Shown: positions 39,011 through 49,237, numbered from the stretch's first letter. The stretch is 64,000 nucleotides of DNA from Dehalococcoidales bacterium (GCA_028716225.1 JAQUQE010000005.1:1-64000); one strand, 5' to 3'. The notes: generated from the sequence alone by a model not told the origin. Numbers and translations: made by a program.

Positions 39011-40975
39011 ATGAACGAGATAACAATAACAGTAAATGGTAAACAGGTTAAAGGAAAAGCAGGCAGCACCGTTCTTGAAATCTGTCAGGCTAATGGTATT
39101 GATATACCTACCCTCTGTCACCTCTACGGACTGAGTGATGTCGGTGCCTGCCGAATGTGCGTCGTAGAGATTGAAAGGGAGAGGAGGCCGGTTCCCTCCT
39201 GCACCTACCCGGCCCGGGAAGGACTGGTGGTACAGACCCACACCGAGAAGCTGGAGAAATACCGCCGCCAGATACTGGAGCTCATATTTACCGAGCACAA
39301 CCACTTCTGCATGTTCTGCGAAAAGAGCGGGGACTGCGAGCTGCAAAAGCTGGGCTATCAATACCAGATGGACAACGTACGCTACCCCTACACCTTCCCC
39401 TCTCTATCGGTAGATTCGCTGAATCAATACATCACAATCGACCACAACCGCTGTATTCTCTGCGGCCGGTGTATCCGGGCCTGCCGTGAAATAGCGGCAG
39501 TAAACACTCTGGACTTCGGCCAGCGGGGCTGGAAGACCACGGTGGTGGCCGATTTGAACCAGCCGCTGGATGAATCATCCTGTCTCAACTGCGGGCCTTG
39601 CGTTCAAGCCTGTCCTACCGGCACCATCTTTAATAAGATCAATCTCTACAAAGGCATAACCGACGACTGTGAACAGATCGAGACCGTTTGTCCTGACTGC
39701 GGGGTAGGCTGTGAGCTGAATGTACTGGTAAGAGATAACAACCTAGTCAGGATCGATGCTCCCGATTTGACCAGTCCGAGAGGGGCCCTGTGTCGAATGG
39801 GACGTTTTGAACTGCTTGAACAAACACAGTCCAGAATTACCTCACCGCTGGTACGGAGCAAGGATTGTGAGTTCGAAGAGTGCAGCCTGGACAGTGCGGC
39901 GCAACGAATTAGCGCGGGGCTGAAAGAGGCGAAGGCGAGCTTCGCCGGTATGGCATCCACCAAACTTCCCAGTGAGACGCTCTCTTTGTTCCACAAGTTT
40001 ATTTCAGGGGTAATCGGCAGTGACTCAATTGATACCCCGGATGGAGCCAGCTACCGCATAATCAGCGAGGGCATCGCTAAGTTTACCGGCAACGGTAAGC
40101 TGGATATCGAGTGTTCTATCGAGGAGATACCGGGAGCGGATTGTATTATGGTAATCGGAGCCGATCCCCAGAAGACTAATCCTGTAGTCGGCACTCTCAT
40201 CCGCCGTGCCGCCGGTCAGGGTAAAGCAAAACTGGTAGTGGTACACCCGTCCAGGGATGCTTTCCCTCTCTGGACCGACCTCTGGTTAAAGCCGAAGGCA
40301 GGCAGTGAAGCAGCTCTGCTCACCGGGCTGGCCAAGGTCATTCTCGATAAAGGCCTGGCTAAATCAGGAAAGGCTGATGCGATTAAGACTTCTCTCAACC
40401 GGTGCGAGGTAGGCGAGGTTACCCGGACCACCGGTATAGATAAGGAGACTCTGGAGGAAGCAGCGGAGATATACGCACGGGCCGAGCGCGGTATCATCAT
40501 CTACGGAGAAAACCTTGTTGTGAGCGGCGGTGCTGATGCGGTTGCCACTATTCTCAACTTGGCCAGTATCACGGCGAACCAGGTGGGCAACAGCTTAAGA
40601 GTTGTTTCTCTGAAATCCGGTGCCAACAGCCGCGGCGCCTGGGAATTAGGATTAGCCAAGGGTATCAAGCAGGATAAGCCGAAGGGCCTCTATCTCCTGC
40701 TTTCCGATGATACGGTAGATGAGAAACTGCTTAACTGGCTCCGGGAGATCGACTTTCTGGTGGTCCAGGCAAGCTATCAATCACCGGTTACCGCTATCGC
40801 CGATGTGGTACTACCATCACCGATATGGGCGGAGCGAGAAGGTAAATATGTTGATATGGGCGGACGTACACTGGAAATCAAGCAGGTATTAGAACCCGGA
40901 GAAGGTGTACTTCAGGATAAAGAAATACTGATGGCAGTTTCTCAAACAATGGGAAAAGAGTTGGTATTACGCTAG
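39011..40975 (+). CDS. NuoG/HoxU-like subunit of NAD-linked hydrogenase
   Basis: A 654-residue protein related to the FdhA N-terminus but lacking a formate dehydrogenase active site. It has an N-terminal [2Fe-2S] domain, a His-ligated cluster (EHNHFCMFCEKSGDC), ferredoxin motifs CILCGRCIRAC and CLNCGPCVQAC, then CPDCGVGCEL and a shortened molybdopterin-like domain (to 654). It links the NuoE/NuoF-type diaphorase to the HoxYH hydrogenase. The first 130 residues are close to those of FdhA, so the two genes are paralogues from one duplication. More GC-rich than fdhA. Confidence 0.85.
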   Translation: MNEITITVNGKQVKGKAGSTVLEICQANGIDIPTLCHLYGLSDVGACRMCVVEIERERRPVPSCTYPAREGLVVQTHTEKLEKYRRQILELIFTEHNHFCMFCEKSGDCELQKLGYQYQMDNVRYPYTFPSLSVDSLNQYITIDHNRCILCGRCIRACREIAAVNTLDFGQRGWKTTVVADLNQPLDESSCLNCGPCVQACPTGTIFNKINLYKGITDDCEQIETVCPDCGVGCELNVLVRDNNLVRIDAPDLTSPRGALCRMGRFELLEQTQSRITSPLVRSKDCEFEECSLDSAAQRISAGLKEAKASFAGMASTKLPSETLSLFHKFISGVIGSDSIDTPDGASYRIISEGIAKFTGNGKLDIECSIEEIPGADCIMVIGADPQKTNPVVGTLIRRAAGQGKAKLVVVHPSRDAFPLWTDLWLKPKAGSEAALLTGLAKVILDKGLAKSGKADAIKTSLNRCEVGEVTRTTGIDKETLEEAAEIYARAERGIIIYGENLVVSGGADAVATILNLASITANQVGNSLRVVSLKSGANSRGAWELGLAKGIKQDKPKGLYLLLSDDTVDEKLLNWLREIDFLVVQASYQSPVTAIADVVLPSPIWAEREGKYVDMGGRTLEIKQVLEPGEGVLQDKEILMAVSQTMGKELVLR

Positions 40976-40985
40976 GGGGTTAACA

Positions 40986-41519
40986 GTGGCAAAGGTAAAA
41001 GTTATTTCAGCATGGTTGGATGCCTGTGCAGGGTGTCATATGTCCTTTCTGGACATTGACGAAGCGATTATCGGGCTGGCAGACAAGATAGAGTTGCTTG
41101 CCACACCGATAACTGATTTCAAGGAGTTTACCCCGGCCGATGTAGGGATTATCGAGGGGGCAATCAGCAACGAGCATGACGAAGAGGTAGCCAAACAGAT
41201 TCGCGCTAACTGTAAGATACTGATGGTATGGGGCGACTGTGCCGTTTTCGGCGGTATAGTCAGTATGCGTAACCTGTTCAGCAACGAAGAAGTCCTTGAC
41301 AGATACTACAGTACCGAGAGCACTACTATCAACAGCAAGATTCCCTGCTCAGAAGAACTGCCGCCGCTGGTAAAGGTTAAACCGATAAACCAGGTGGTCA
41401 AGGTTGACTGTTACGTCCCCGGTTGCCCGCCCAGTGCGAAGGCGATTCTGTACGCGCTATCCGAGCTTCTGGAGGGTAGGATACCGGTGCTACCAAGCGA
41501 GACAATGAGGTACGATTAA
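40986..41519 (+). CDS. hoxY: [NiFe] hydrogenase small subunit, HoxY-like
   Basis: A 177-residue protein with only the proximal [4Fe-4S] cluster. The ligands are in LDACAGCHMSFLD (CxxC), WGDCAVFGG and VPGCPPSAKA, the pattern of group 3d NAD-reducing hydrogenases. The start is the GTG (40986); GGGGG lies upstream. It passes electrons from HoxH to the NuoG-like subunit. It lies 11 bases after the NuoG-like gene and 23 before hoxH. Confidence 0.9.
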   Translation: MAKVKVISAWLDACAGCHMSFLDIDEAIIGLADKIELLATPITDFKEFTPADVGIIEGAISNEHDEEVAKQIRANCKILMVWGDCAVFGGIVSMRNLFSNEEVLDRYYSTESTTINSKIPCSEELPPLVKVKPINQVVKVDCYVPGCPPSAKAILYALSELLEGRIPVLPSETMRYD

Positions 41520-41542
41520 GGTCCGAGATAAAGGGGGATATT

Positions 41543-42967
41543 ATGACCAGGAAAATTGTTATTGAGCCGGTTACCCGAATCGAGGGGCACGGCAAAGTTA
41601 CCATCCATCTCAACGAACAGGGTAATGTAGACAAGACCTATCTTCACGTTACTCAGGTGAGGGGTTTTGAGAAATTTTGTGAAGGAAGACTCTTCTGGGA
41701 GATGCCGGTAATTACCCCCCGAATCTGCGGCATCTGCCCGGTAAGCCATCACCTGGCGGCGGCTAAGGCCGGAGATGCCATCCTGGGTGTTAAACTAACG
41801 CCTACTGCCGATAAGCTGCGGCGGCTGCTTCATATGGCGCAGATGGTCCAGTCCCACGCGCTTCACTTCTTCCATCTGGCCAGTCCCGATCTGATCTTCG
41901 GTATGGAAGCCGACCCGGCAAAACGGAACGTCATCGGGGTTATTGCCGCAATGCCCGATGCTGCCGTGAAGGGGGTCAAACTACGCGCCTTCGGACAGAA
42001 GATAATAGAGGCAATGGGACACAAGAGAGTCCACCCCAATGCCGCCGTTCCGGGGGGAATGAACCGCGCCCTGCACAGTGACAAGCGTGATGAAATCTTA
42101 AGCCAGATTGACGATATCATCGCCGACTGCCAGTTTGCCGTTGACCTGTTCAAAGACTACTGTGATAAAAATGGCGAGGTTGCTGAAAGCTTCGCTGATT
42201 TTAAGAGCGCCTATCTCGGGCTGGTCGATGATAACGGCAATGCCGAGTACTACGACGGTAAACTCAGGCTGAAGGACCAAGACGGCATGACACTGGAAGA
42301 CGACGTGGCCCCGGAAGACTACCTCTCCATCATTGAGGAAAAGGTCGAAGACTGGTCTTACCTCAAGTTCCCCTACTACAAGAAAATGGGCTACCCCGCC
42401 GGTATGTACCGGGTAGGTCCGCTGGGACGACTGAATGTCGCCGACGGCTGCACCACTCCCCTGGCAGACAAGGAGTTCAAGGAATTCAAGAAGCTGGGGA
42501 AAAACGGTATACTGCAAGGGTCACTATACTATCATTATGCCCGGCTGATCGAAATGCTTAACTGCGCCGAAGAGATAAAGGCGCTTACCGGGGACAAGGA
42601 CATCTGCTCGACAGACATCTGGCTTAACTCGGACTGTCTGAACGAGGAGGGAGTCGGAGTAATCGAGGCACCCCGGGGGACACTCTTCCATCACTACTGG
42701 GTAGACAAAACCGGTAAGATGCTCAAGGCCAACCTGATTGTAGCCACCGGCCACAACAACCTGGCCATGAATCGTGCCGTCAACGAAGTAGCCCATGCCT
42801 TCATCAAGGACGGTAAGGTAACCGAAGGAATACTTAACCGTGTTGAGGTCGCCATCCGCTGCTACGACCCATGCCTCTCCTGTTCTTCGCACGCTCTGGG
42901 CCATATGCCCCTGGAGCTCACTATCCATGAGGCGGACGGGAGCATTCGCCAAGTTTTAAGGAGCTAG
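41543..42967 (+). CDS. hoxH: [NiFe] hydrogenase large subunit, HoxH-like
   Basis: A 474-residue catalytic subunit. The L1 motif [12 protein letters not shown] (residues 56-67) and the C-terminal L2 motif DPCLSCSSH give the four Cys ligands of the Ni-Fe centre. The chain continues 23 residues past the His ([11 protein letters not shown] and onward), the tail removed by a maturation protease, which is encoded immediately after it. [11 protein letters not shown] and [12 protein letters not shown]-type segments agree with group 3d. Probably bidirectional, coupled to NAD(P)(H). Confidence 0.92.
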   Translation: MTRKIVIEPVTRIEGHGKVTIHLNEQGNVDKTYLHVTQVRGFEKFCEGRLFWEMPVITPRICGICPVSHHLAAAKAGDAILGVKLTPTADKLRRLLHMAQMVQSHALHFFHLASPDLIFGMEADPAKRNVIGVIAAMPDAAVKGVKLRAFGQKIIEAMGHKRVHPNAAVPGGMNRALHSDKRDEILSQIDDIIADCQFAVDLFKDYCDKNGEVAESFADFKSAYLGLVDDNGNAEYYDGKLRLKDQDGMTLEDDVAPEDYLSIIEEKVEDWSYLKFPYYKKMGYPAGMYRVGPLGRLNVADGCTTPLADKEFKEFKKLGKNGILQGSLYYHYARLIEMLNCAEEIKALTGDKDICSTDIWLNSDCLNEEGVGVIEAPRGTLFHHYWVDKTGKMLKANLIVATGHNNLAMNRAVNEVAHAFIKDGKVTEGILNRVEVAIRCYDPCLSCSSHALGHMPLELTIHEADGSIRQVLRS

Positions 42968-42976
42968 CAGTAACAG

Positions 42977-43441
42977 ATGAAGACCCTGGTGCTGGGTATC
43001 GGTAATTCGATCCTGGGAGACGATGGCGTCGGAGTGCGTGTCGCTCAGGAGTTAGCCGGGAAGATTAAGAACGATAATATTGATGTCAGGGATGTCGGCA
43101 TAGACGGGTTGAATCTGTTGGATCTGATTCTCGGATACGATAAGTTGATCGTGATCGATGCCGTCCTGACGGAGAGAGAAAAGGTAGGCGAAGTTTACCG
43201 GTTCAAGCCGGAGAACGTCTACGATCCTTCACGCTCGGCTATCTCGCCACACCACTTCAACCTGGCAACCACGATTGAAATAGGGAAAAAACTCTTCCCG
43301 GGGAGGATGCCGGAAGAGGTCATCGCCTTCGCCGTGGGCACTGAGGAAGCTACTATGGTTACCGAAGAAATGACGGGCAGAGTGAAGGACGCTCTGCCCA
43401 TAGTGGTAAACCTCGTTCTGGAAGAGCTCAACCTGAATTAA
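42977..43441 (+). CDS. HoxW/HycI-type hydrogenase maturation protease
   Basis: A 154-residue endopeptidase. Family features are VLGIGNSILGDDGVGVRV (Asn and two Asp), LIVIDAVL and SPHHFNLATTIEIG. It removes the C-terminal tail of the HoxH large subunit after nickel insertion. It lies 9 bases after hoxH, so it is very likely specific for it; a second protease belongs to the other hydrogenase at 52196. Confidence 0.88.
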   Translation: MKTLVLGIGNSILGDDGVGVRVAQELAGKIKNDNIDVRDVGIDGLNLLDLILGYDKLIVIDAVLTEREKVGEVYRFKPENVYDPSRSAISPHHFNLATTIEIGKKLFPGRMPEEVIAFAVGTEEATMVTEEMTGRVKDALPIVVNLVLEELNLN

Positions 43442-43454
43442 GCAGCCTATAGTT

Positions 43455-43489
43455 GCACCAGCCGAGATAGGGTAAACCACGGCTGGTGC
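43455..43489. terminator. Bidirectional terminator between hox and hyp operons
   Basis: GCACCAGCCG and CGGCTGGTGC form a perfect 10-bp stem with a 15-base loop, followed on the plus strand by GATTTATTT. It lies between the convergent protease and hypB genes. Confidence 0.7.
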
Positions 43490-43515
43490 GATTTATTTCC
43501 TACAGTTAAAGACAA

Positions 43516-44169
43516 TTAAGGCTTCCTGCCCATCTGGATAAGAAGCCAGGAGAGCCACCGTTCAATACCCTGCCCGCTGGTACAGGATATCGGAATGACC
43601 TCTACCTTTTCGTTGATGCCCTTGACCGCCTGAGAAAAGATCTCGAGGTCGAAGTCAAGATAAGGCTTAAGGTCGATTTTGTTCAACAGCACGGCATCAA
43701 CTGTATGGAACATAAGAGGATATTTGAATGGCTTATCATGCCCCTCAGGAGTGCTTGACACCAATACCTTCTTATGGTCACCGATGGCGAATTCGGCAGG
43801 ACAGACCAGATTACCCACATTTTCGATAAGAAGCAGGTCGATATCCTCAAGAGTCATATTACCCAGGGCATTTTGAATCATATTAGCATCGAGGTGGCAG
43901 CCGCCGCCGGTGTTTATCTGAACCACAGGGACACCCTCCTTACCCACCTTCTCAGCATCCACGCTTGAGGTGATGTCTCCTTCAATAACACCAATCCTGA
44001 TTTTGTCCTTCAGCCTCCTTATCGTCTCCAGAATAAGGCTGGTTTTACCGGCACCGGGAGAGGCCATTATATTCACAGCAAATACGTTATTCTTGTCCAG
44101 TAGGGCACGATTTCTTTCCGCTATTTCGTCATTAGCACTGAGAATGTTTTTAAGTACTTTTATTTCCAT
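43516..44169 (-). CDS. hypB: Hydrogenase nickel-insertion GTPase HypB
   Basis: A 217-residue GTPase. P-loop ASPGAGKTSLI (residues 37-47), VIEGDITSSVDAEKVG, INTGGGCHLDANMI (metal site at the dimer interface) and LLNKIDLKPY (NKxD) are visible. The N-terminal Cys-rich nickel motif of E. coli HypB is missing, as in many others. With HypA it inserts nickel into the large subunits. Last gene of the minus-strand operon. Confidence 0.93.
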   Translation of the reverse strand: MEIKVLKNILSANDEIAERNRALLDKNNVFAVNIMASPGAGKTSLILETIRRLKDKIRIGVIEGDITSSVDAEKVGKEGVPVVQINTGGGCHLDANMIQNALGNMTLEDIDLLLIENVGNLVCPAEFAIGDHKKVLVSSTPEGHDKPFKYPLMFHTVDAVLLNKIDLKPYLDFDLEIFSQAVKGINEKVEVIPISCTSGQGIERWLSWLLIQMGRKP

Positions 44170-44246
44170 CTATACCACCTCAATATTTTTGTCAGGGCTT
44201 TTCGCCAATTACTCCACCCTGATACCTACTAATTCACCAGCAGTAA

Positions 44247-44588
44247 CTACTCGACTTCAATGCTCTCCACAAAAAGTTCCTTACCGTCGGTAATTTCTAT
44301 GCTATCCTGGCCACAATCAGGACAGGACCAATCAAATTCCTTGAGCTTGAAGACCCGGGCACAGTTCCTGCAGCGTGCCTTCGCCGGCACCATGGTAAAG
44401 GAGACGGTAGCGCCCTCGGCAATAGTACCCTTGACCAGAAAATTAAAGTAGAACTGCACCGACTCCTCAACAAAACCGGACAACTCGCCGACGGACAGCT
44501 TTACTGCCAAAACCCGCTCAGCCTCTGCCTTCTCCGCCTGGTCCAGAACGATATCAAGCATACTCTGTGTGATAGCAAGTTCATGCAT
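44247..44588 (-). CDS. hypA: Hydrogenase nickel chaperone HypA
   Basis: Starts at the ATG at 44588, giving the essential MHE N-terminus (His2 binds nickel). The 113-residue protein has the zinc site in two CxxC pairs, CRNC (near 73) and CPDC (near 91). It works with HypB for nickel delivery. It starts 1 base past the hypE stop and lies 77 bases before hypB. Confidence 0.93.
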   Translation of the reverse strand: MHELAITQSMLDIVLDQAEKAEAERVLAVKLSVGELSGFVEESVQFYFNFLVKGTIAEGATVSFTMVPAKARCRNCARVFKLKEFDWSCPDCGQDSIEITDGKELFVESIEVE

Positions 44589-44589
44589 T

Positions 44590-45606
44590 CTAACAAATCC
44601 TCGGCAGCGGGTCTCCGACCAGCATATCAATTATTCGGGACGTTCCCAGCCCGGTCTTCATTACTACCCGGCCGGGGCTCTCCGATAACACCTCACCAAC
44701 GATGGCAGCTTCTTTCCCATAGCAGTTTGCCCGCATTGCCTTAAGTACCACTTCGGCATCTCGTTCCGGCACCACCGCGACCAGCTTACCCTCATTGGCG
44801 AGGTATAGAGGATCAAGCCCCAGCATCTCGCAGGCACCCAGGACCTCTTCCCGCACCGGAATTTTCTCTTCTTCGATCCGGATGCCCACAGCCGACTGAC
44901 CGGCTATCTCGTTTAAGGTAGCCGCCAGCCCCCCCCGGGTAGGATCACGCAGGCAACGGATACTGGAGCTGACGGCTATCATCTCCGCCACCAGACTACC
45001 CAGCGGCGCACAATCACTCTCAAGAGTAGTGGCAAAACTCAATCCTTCCCGCTTGCTCAGTACGGCAATGCTGTGATCACCGATATTTCCACTCAAGATA
45101 ACCTTATCTCCCGACTTTGCATTACTGCCGGAAATGTTGACCCCTTCCGGCACCACGCCGATACCGGCAGTATTGATAAAGAGCCCGTCAGCACTACCCC
45201 GGCTGACCACCTTGGTATCCCCGGTGATAATCTTCACCCCCGCTTCTTCAGCCGCCCTCTGTATAGAAGCGACCACCCGATCCAGGTCACTCATAGCAAG
45301 CCCTTCTTCGATAATAAGGGCCAGGCTTAAATAGAGGGGTCTGGCCCCCGACATAGCCAGGTCATTGACCGTACCGCAGACCGCCAGCCTACCGATATCA
45401 CCGCCAGGGAAAAAAATAGGACTTACGACATGACTATCCGTAGTGAATGCGAGTGTACCGCTGAAGTCAAAGACGGCAGAGTCATCCAGCCTGGCCAGCA
45501 GCGGATTATTCAGGACCTTAAGAAAGCTCTTCTCAACCAGCTCACGGGCCAGGCTACCGCCGCTACCATGAGTAAGCAGAATTCTATCCGGCAAGATTTC
45601 CTCCAT
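44590..45606 (-). CDS. hypE: Hydrogenase maturation protein HypE
   Basis: Starts at 45606 (MEEILPDRILLTHGSGG); the longer frame adds 27 residues not seen in the family. The 338-residue protein has the PurM-like ATP fold (ITGDTKVV, RDPTRGGLAATLNE) and ends in PRIC, whose terminal Cys carries the thiocyanate that becomes cyanide on iron. Overlaps hypD by 23 bases. Works with HypF. Confidence 0.95.
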   Translation of the reverse strand: MEEILPDRILLTHGSGGSLARELVEKSFLKVLNNPLLARLDDSAVFDFSGTLAFTTDSHVVSPIFFPGGDIGRLAVCGTVNDLAMSGARPLYLSLALIIEEGLAMSDLDRVVASIQRAAEEAGVKIITGDTKVVSRGSADGLFINTAGIGVVPEGVNISGSNAKSGDKVILSGNIGDHSIAVLSKREGLSFATTLESDCAPLGSLVAEMIAVSSSIRCLRDPTRGGLAATLNEIAGQSAVGIRIEEEKIPVREEVLGACEMLGLDPLYLANEGKLVAVVPERDAEVVLKAMRANCYGKEAAIVGEVLSESPGRVVMKTGLGTSRIIDMLVGDPLPRIC

Positions 45607-46678
45607 AAAGGTAATGGGCGGAGCAACTACCCTCTGATGAGACCATACACGGCCCAACCGGGTGCTCCGGCGTACAGATACCGGCAAAGAGGGGACAGTC
45701 CCGGGGGACTTTGGTCCCCCTCAGAATCTCACCGCAGATACAGCCCACGGGTTCTTGGGCAGGCTCGGTAGCAATATCAAAAGCCAGTTCAGCATCGAAT
45801 TGCCGGTACTCTTTCCTTAACTTCAAGCCGCTTGCAGGAAGCTCCCCCATTCCCCGCCACCGTGCCGGAGCTGGCTCGAACACTTTTTCCATCAGTCTGA
45901 TGGCCTCCGGATTTCCCTCCGGGCGAACCCCCCGCCGGTAAGCGATCTCAACCTTAGCCTCTCCCTGTTCGATCTGGTCTACCAGCATGCTGACGCACTG
46001 CAGTATATCTACCGGCTCGAAGCCGGAGATAACACATGGGATACGGTATTCCCGGGCGATAACCTCCCAGGGATAAGAGCCGATAATGGCGCTTACATGT
46101 CCCGGACAGACGAGCCCGTTTAACCTGACCTCACCGGAATCAAGGATGGCACGGATTACGGGAGGACAGAGCTTATTTAAAGAAAGGACATAATAGTTAT
46201 CTATCCCCCTTTCCTTAGCCTGGATAACAGAGGCAGCGACAGTCGGGGCGGTAGTCTCAAAACCGATACCGAGGAATACGATGGATTTGTCGGTATTCTC
46301 ACTGGCTATCTTAACGGCATCCATGGTGGAATAGACCATACGGACATCAGCGCCACTGGCTTTAGATTCCTGTAAACTGGAACGGCTTCCCGGGATCTTC
46401 AGCATATCACCGAAGGTAGTAATGATTACACCGGGAATCTGCGATAGGGCAATCGCCCTGTCTATATCAGCATTAGCAGTTACACAGACAGGACAGCCGG
46501 GACCGGAGACCATCTCCAGGGTAGACGGAAGCATTTGACGAATGCCATGCTTAAAAATGGCCACCGTATGGCCGCCACAGAACTCCATAAGACGGGCCGG
46601 GATCCGTGACCGAAGCCGTATCTGTGAAAGCAGCCCTGAGGCCAACTTGCTGCTACGAAATTCGGTAATGAATCTCAA
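45584..46678 (-). CDS. hypD: Hydrogenase maturation protein HypD
   Basis: A 364-residue protein. Conserved cysteines are in MEFCGGHTVAI, GPGCPVCVT and the C-terminal Fe-S site (CICGEI, CPLFAGIC, VGPCMVSSEGSC). HypD holds the iron on which CN and CO are assembled, together with HypC. The hypC stop overlaps its start by 4 bases. Confidence 0.95.
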   Translation of the reverse strand: MRFITEFRSSKLASGLLSQIRLRSRIPARLMEFCGGHTVAIFKHGIRQMLPSTLEMVSGPGCPVCVTANADIDRAIALSQIPGVIITTFGDMLKIPGSRSSLQESKASGADVRMVYSTMDAVKIASENTDKSIVFLGIGFETTAPTVAASVIQAKERGIDNYYVLSLNKLCPPVIRAILDSGEVRLNGLVCPGHVSAIIGSYPWEVIAREYRIPCVISGFEPVDILQCVSMLVDQIEQGEAKVEIAYRRGVRPEGNPEAIRLMEKVFEPAPARWRGMGELPASGLKLRKEYRQFDAELAFDIATEPAQEPVGCICGEILRGTKVPRDCPLFAGICTPEHPVGPCMVSSEGSCSAHYLYGGNLAG

Positions 46679-46905
46679 CCCGACTCCTCGACAAGATGGG
46701 CCATCTCATCCAAAATCCTTAGAGTCTCCTCAGCCTCTTTCTGATCCATAATGCTGATAGCATAACCGGTGTGGACTATAGCATAATCACCCACCCTGGC
46801 TTCCGGAGTCAACTGCAAGCTGATGCGACGGCTTATCCCGCCTATTTCCGCCTCGGCTTCCATACCATCAACAGATTTAATAAGTGCCGGTATCGCTAAA
46901 CACAT
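46675..46905 (-). CDS. hypC: Hydrogenase maturation chaperone HypC
   Basis: A 76-residue protein starting MCLAIPALI. The Cys after the initiator Met is the essential iron/large-subunit contact. GDYAIVHTGYAISIMD is the second signature. It shuttles the Fe(CN)2CO unit from HypD to the large subunit. Overlaps hypF by 10 bases. Confidence 0.95.
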   Translation of the reverse strand: MCLAIPALIKSVDGMEAEAEIGGISRRISLQLTPEARVGDYAIVHTGYAISIMDQKEAEETLRILDEMAHLVEESG

Positions 46906-49214
46906 AACCCTTCCTTAACAGCAAAATTGGCAATAACAGCCTGTCCCAGGGCAACCCCGCCATCATTACAGGGCACCAGTTGGTGAGTAAACACACGAAA
47001 GCCATCTCTCTTTAATGCCGAGGTAGTCAGCTTTAGCAGAAGACGGTTCTGGAAAACACCACCGCTCAATGCCACGTCCCTAATGCTGCTTACTTCAGCA
47101 ATCACCCGGCACATCCGGGTGATGATTTGAGCGACGGTATGATGGAATCTGACTGATATTATCGGGGCCGGAACCCCTGCCCTGACATCCCGGGCTACCG
47201 ACGAAATAACACCAGCTAATTTTACCACCCTTACACCTTGCTCTTCAATGATAGCAAAGGGATACGATTCACTCTCAAAATCCTCCGCATTATCGGGAGC
47301 AGCCATCTCGAGCTCAATCGCCGCTTGTGCCTCGTAGTCTATTTTCCCCCTCACCCCCGCCAGAGCCGAAACAGCATCGAAAAGTCGTCCGGCGCTCGAG
47401 GTAAGCGGGGAATTTACCCTCCGCTCCAGTTGCCTGCTCACTATTTCGACCTCACCAGGATCAAGACCAGCCAAAGGGAAACCAGCTAACGGGAAGTCTT
47501 TACCGAGCAGGGTATAGAGATAACTCAAGGCCATACGACAAGGTTTCTTAATAGCAGCGGCACCTCCCGGTAGGGGTACATACTCCAGTTGTCCCATCCT
47601 TCGAAAGGAATTCAAGTCAGCAAACAGGAACTCCCCACCCCAGATTGTGCCATCGCTCCCGTACCCGGTGCCATCAAGGGCCACCCCGATAACCGGTCCG
47701 TTCACCCTGTTTTCTGCCAGACAGCTTGCGATATGGGCATGATGGTGCTGAACCGGAACCAGACTCAACCCATATTCAGCACCAATTTGCCGGGCATACT
47801 TGGTACTGAGATATTCGGGGTGCATATCGCAGGCTATCACCCGTGGTTCAACACGAAACAAACCCTTGTATAACTCAATGGTATTCTCGAAATGCTCCAG
47901 AGTCTCCTCATTCTCCATATCACCGATATGCTGGCTCAAGAAGGCATGTTCATCCTTGGTCAGACAGAAGGTATTCTTTTCTTCGGCACCACAGGCAAGG
48001 ACCTGCTCTGATTTGAAGGAGAGAAAGATAGGATAGGGGGCATAGCCGCGAGCCCGCCGTATCGGCCGGGGAACCTCATCCACGAAATAAACGCTGTCAT
48101 CATACCTCGAGTAGATATCCCGGTTGTGAAGCAGGAAATAATCGGCAATCCCCTTAAGCCTTACTAAGGCCTCCCCGTTATCCTTAGCAATAGGTTCTTC
48201 ACTTAAATTTCCGCTGGTCATCACCAGCGGCAGACCGGTCTCACTGAGCAGGAGATGGTGAAGCGGTGTATAGGGAAGCATCATACCGATATATTTCAGG
48301 TTGGGCGCTACCGAAGGGCAGACATCGGATGAGCTATGCTGCCATCTAAGCAGTACTATCGGGCACTCTGGAGACTCAAGCAGCCTGCTTTCCCCGGGTG
48401 ACAGCAGACAGTGTCTTGCCACATCTTCCATATTAGCTACCATAACCGCAAAAGGCTTGGCACCCCGCTTCTTGCGCGTTCTCAACAAGTCTACCGCATC
48501 TCTATCAGTAGCATCACAGGCAAGTTGAAAGCCACCCAACCCTCGAATTGCCAGTATTTTCCCCTGTTTTAGAAACTTTCCGGCCGCCCTGATGACATCA
48601 TCGGCAGCAACACGGCTACCGTCACCATCAACTATCTCCAGATTGGGACCACAATCGGGACAGGCATTAGGCTGGGCATGAAAGCGCCGGTTGAGCGGAT
48701 CATCATACTCTTGTTGACACCGGGGGCACATCTTAAACTGGCGCATAGTCGTCCTGGCACGATCATAAGGGATATCTTCAATGATGGTAAAGCGGGGGCC
48801 ACAATTAGTACAGTTGGTGAACGGGTAGCGATAGCGGCGGTCAGACGGGCAGAGCAACTCTCTCCGGCAATCTTCACAGGTGGCAATATCCGGCGAAACC
48901 AGCTGGTACCGTTCCGCTTCGCCTTGGCTGGGCAGAATTTCAAACCCGCTATTCCCCCTAGCGGGCAAGAAGGAAACCTCAACCCTCTCGATATGAGCCA
49001 TGGGAGGAGCTTTTTCTTCGAGGTCGACAAGAAAACTCCTTATATTGCTCTCGTTTCCTTCTACCTCGATTTCGACATTCCCCGAAGTATTACGTACCCA
49101 ACCCTGCAGGCTATACTGATAGGCCAGTCGATAGACAAAGGGGCGGAAACCAACCCCCTGCACCACCCCCCACACCAAAACTCTAGCCAATTTTTTTGCT
49201 CTCACCAGCACCAT
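46896..49214 (-). CDS. hypF: Carbamoyltransferase HypF
   Basis: The ATG at 49214 has GGAG about 9 bases upstream; the TTG five codons earlier is possible. The 772-residue protein has an acylphosphatase domain (GVVQGVGFRPFVYRLA), two zinc fingers (CEDCRREL, CTNCGP, CPRCQQEY, CPDCGP), a YrdC-like adenylation domain and a C-terminal Kae1-like domain (QHHHAHIASC). It makes carbamoyl adenylate and loads HypE. It directly follows the MetV-like gene. Confidence 0.95.
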   Translation of the reverse strand: MVLVRAKKLARVLVWGVVQGVGFRPFVYRLAYQYSLQGWVRNTSGNVEIEVEGNESNIRSFLVDLEEKAPPMAHIERVEVSFLPARGNSGFEILPSQGEAERYQLVSPDIATCEDCRRELLCPSDRRYRYPFTNCTNCGPRFTIIEDIPYDRARTTMRQFKMCPRCQQEYDDPLNRRFHAQPNACPDCGPNLEIVDGDGSRVAADDVIRAAGKFLKQGKILAIRGLGGFQLACDATDRDAVDLLRTRKKRGAKPFAVMVANMEDVARHCLLSPGESRLLESPECPIVLLRWQHSSSDVCPSVAPNLKYIGMMLPYTPLHHLLLSETGLPLVMTSGNLSEEPIAKDNGEALVRLKGIADYFLLHNRDIYSRYDDSVYFVDEVPRPIRRARGYAPYPIFLSFKSEQVLACGAEEKNTFCLTKDEHAFLSQHIGDMENEETLEHFENTIELYKGLFRVEPRVIACDMHPEYLSTKYARQIGAEYGLSLVPVQHHHAHIASCLAENRVNGPVIGVALDGTGYGSDGTIWGGEFLFADLNSFRRMGQLEYVPLPGGAAAIKKPCRMALSYLYTLLGKDFPLAGFPLAGLDPGEVEIVSRQLERRVNSPLTSSAGRLFDAVSALAGVRGKIDYEAQAAIELEMAAPDNAEDFESESYPFAIIEEQGVRVVKLAGVISSVARDVRAGVPAPIISVRFHHTVAQIITRMCRVIAEVSSIRDVALSGGVFQNRLLLKLTTSALKRDGFRVFTHQLVPCNDGGVALGQAVIANFAVKEGLCV

Positions 49215-49237
49215 CCACCCATTCTCCAATTAATACA

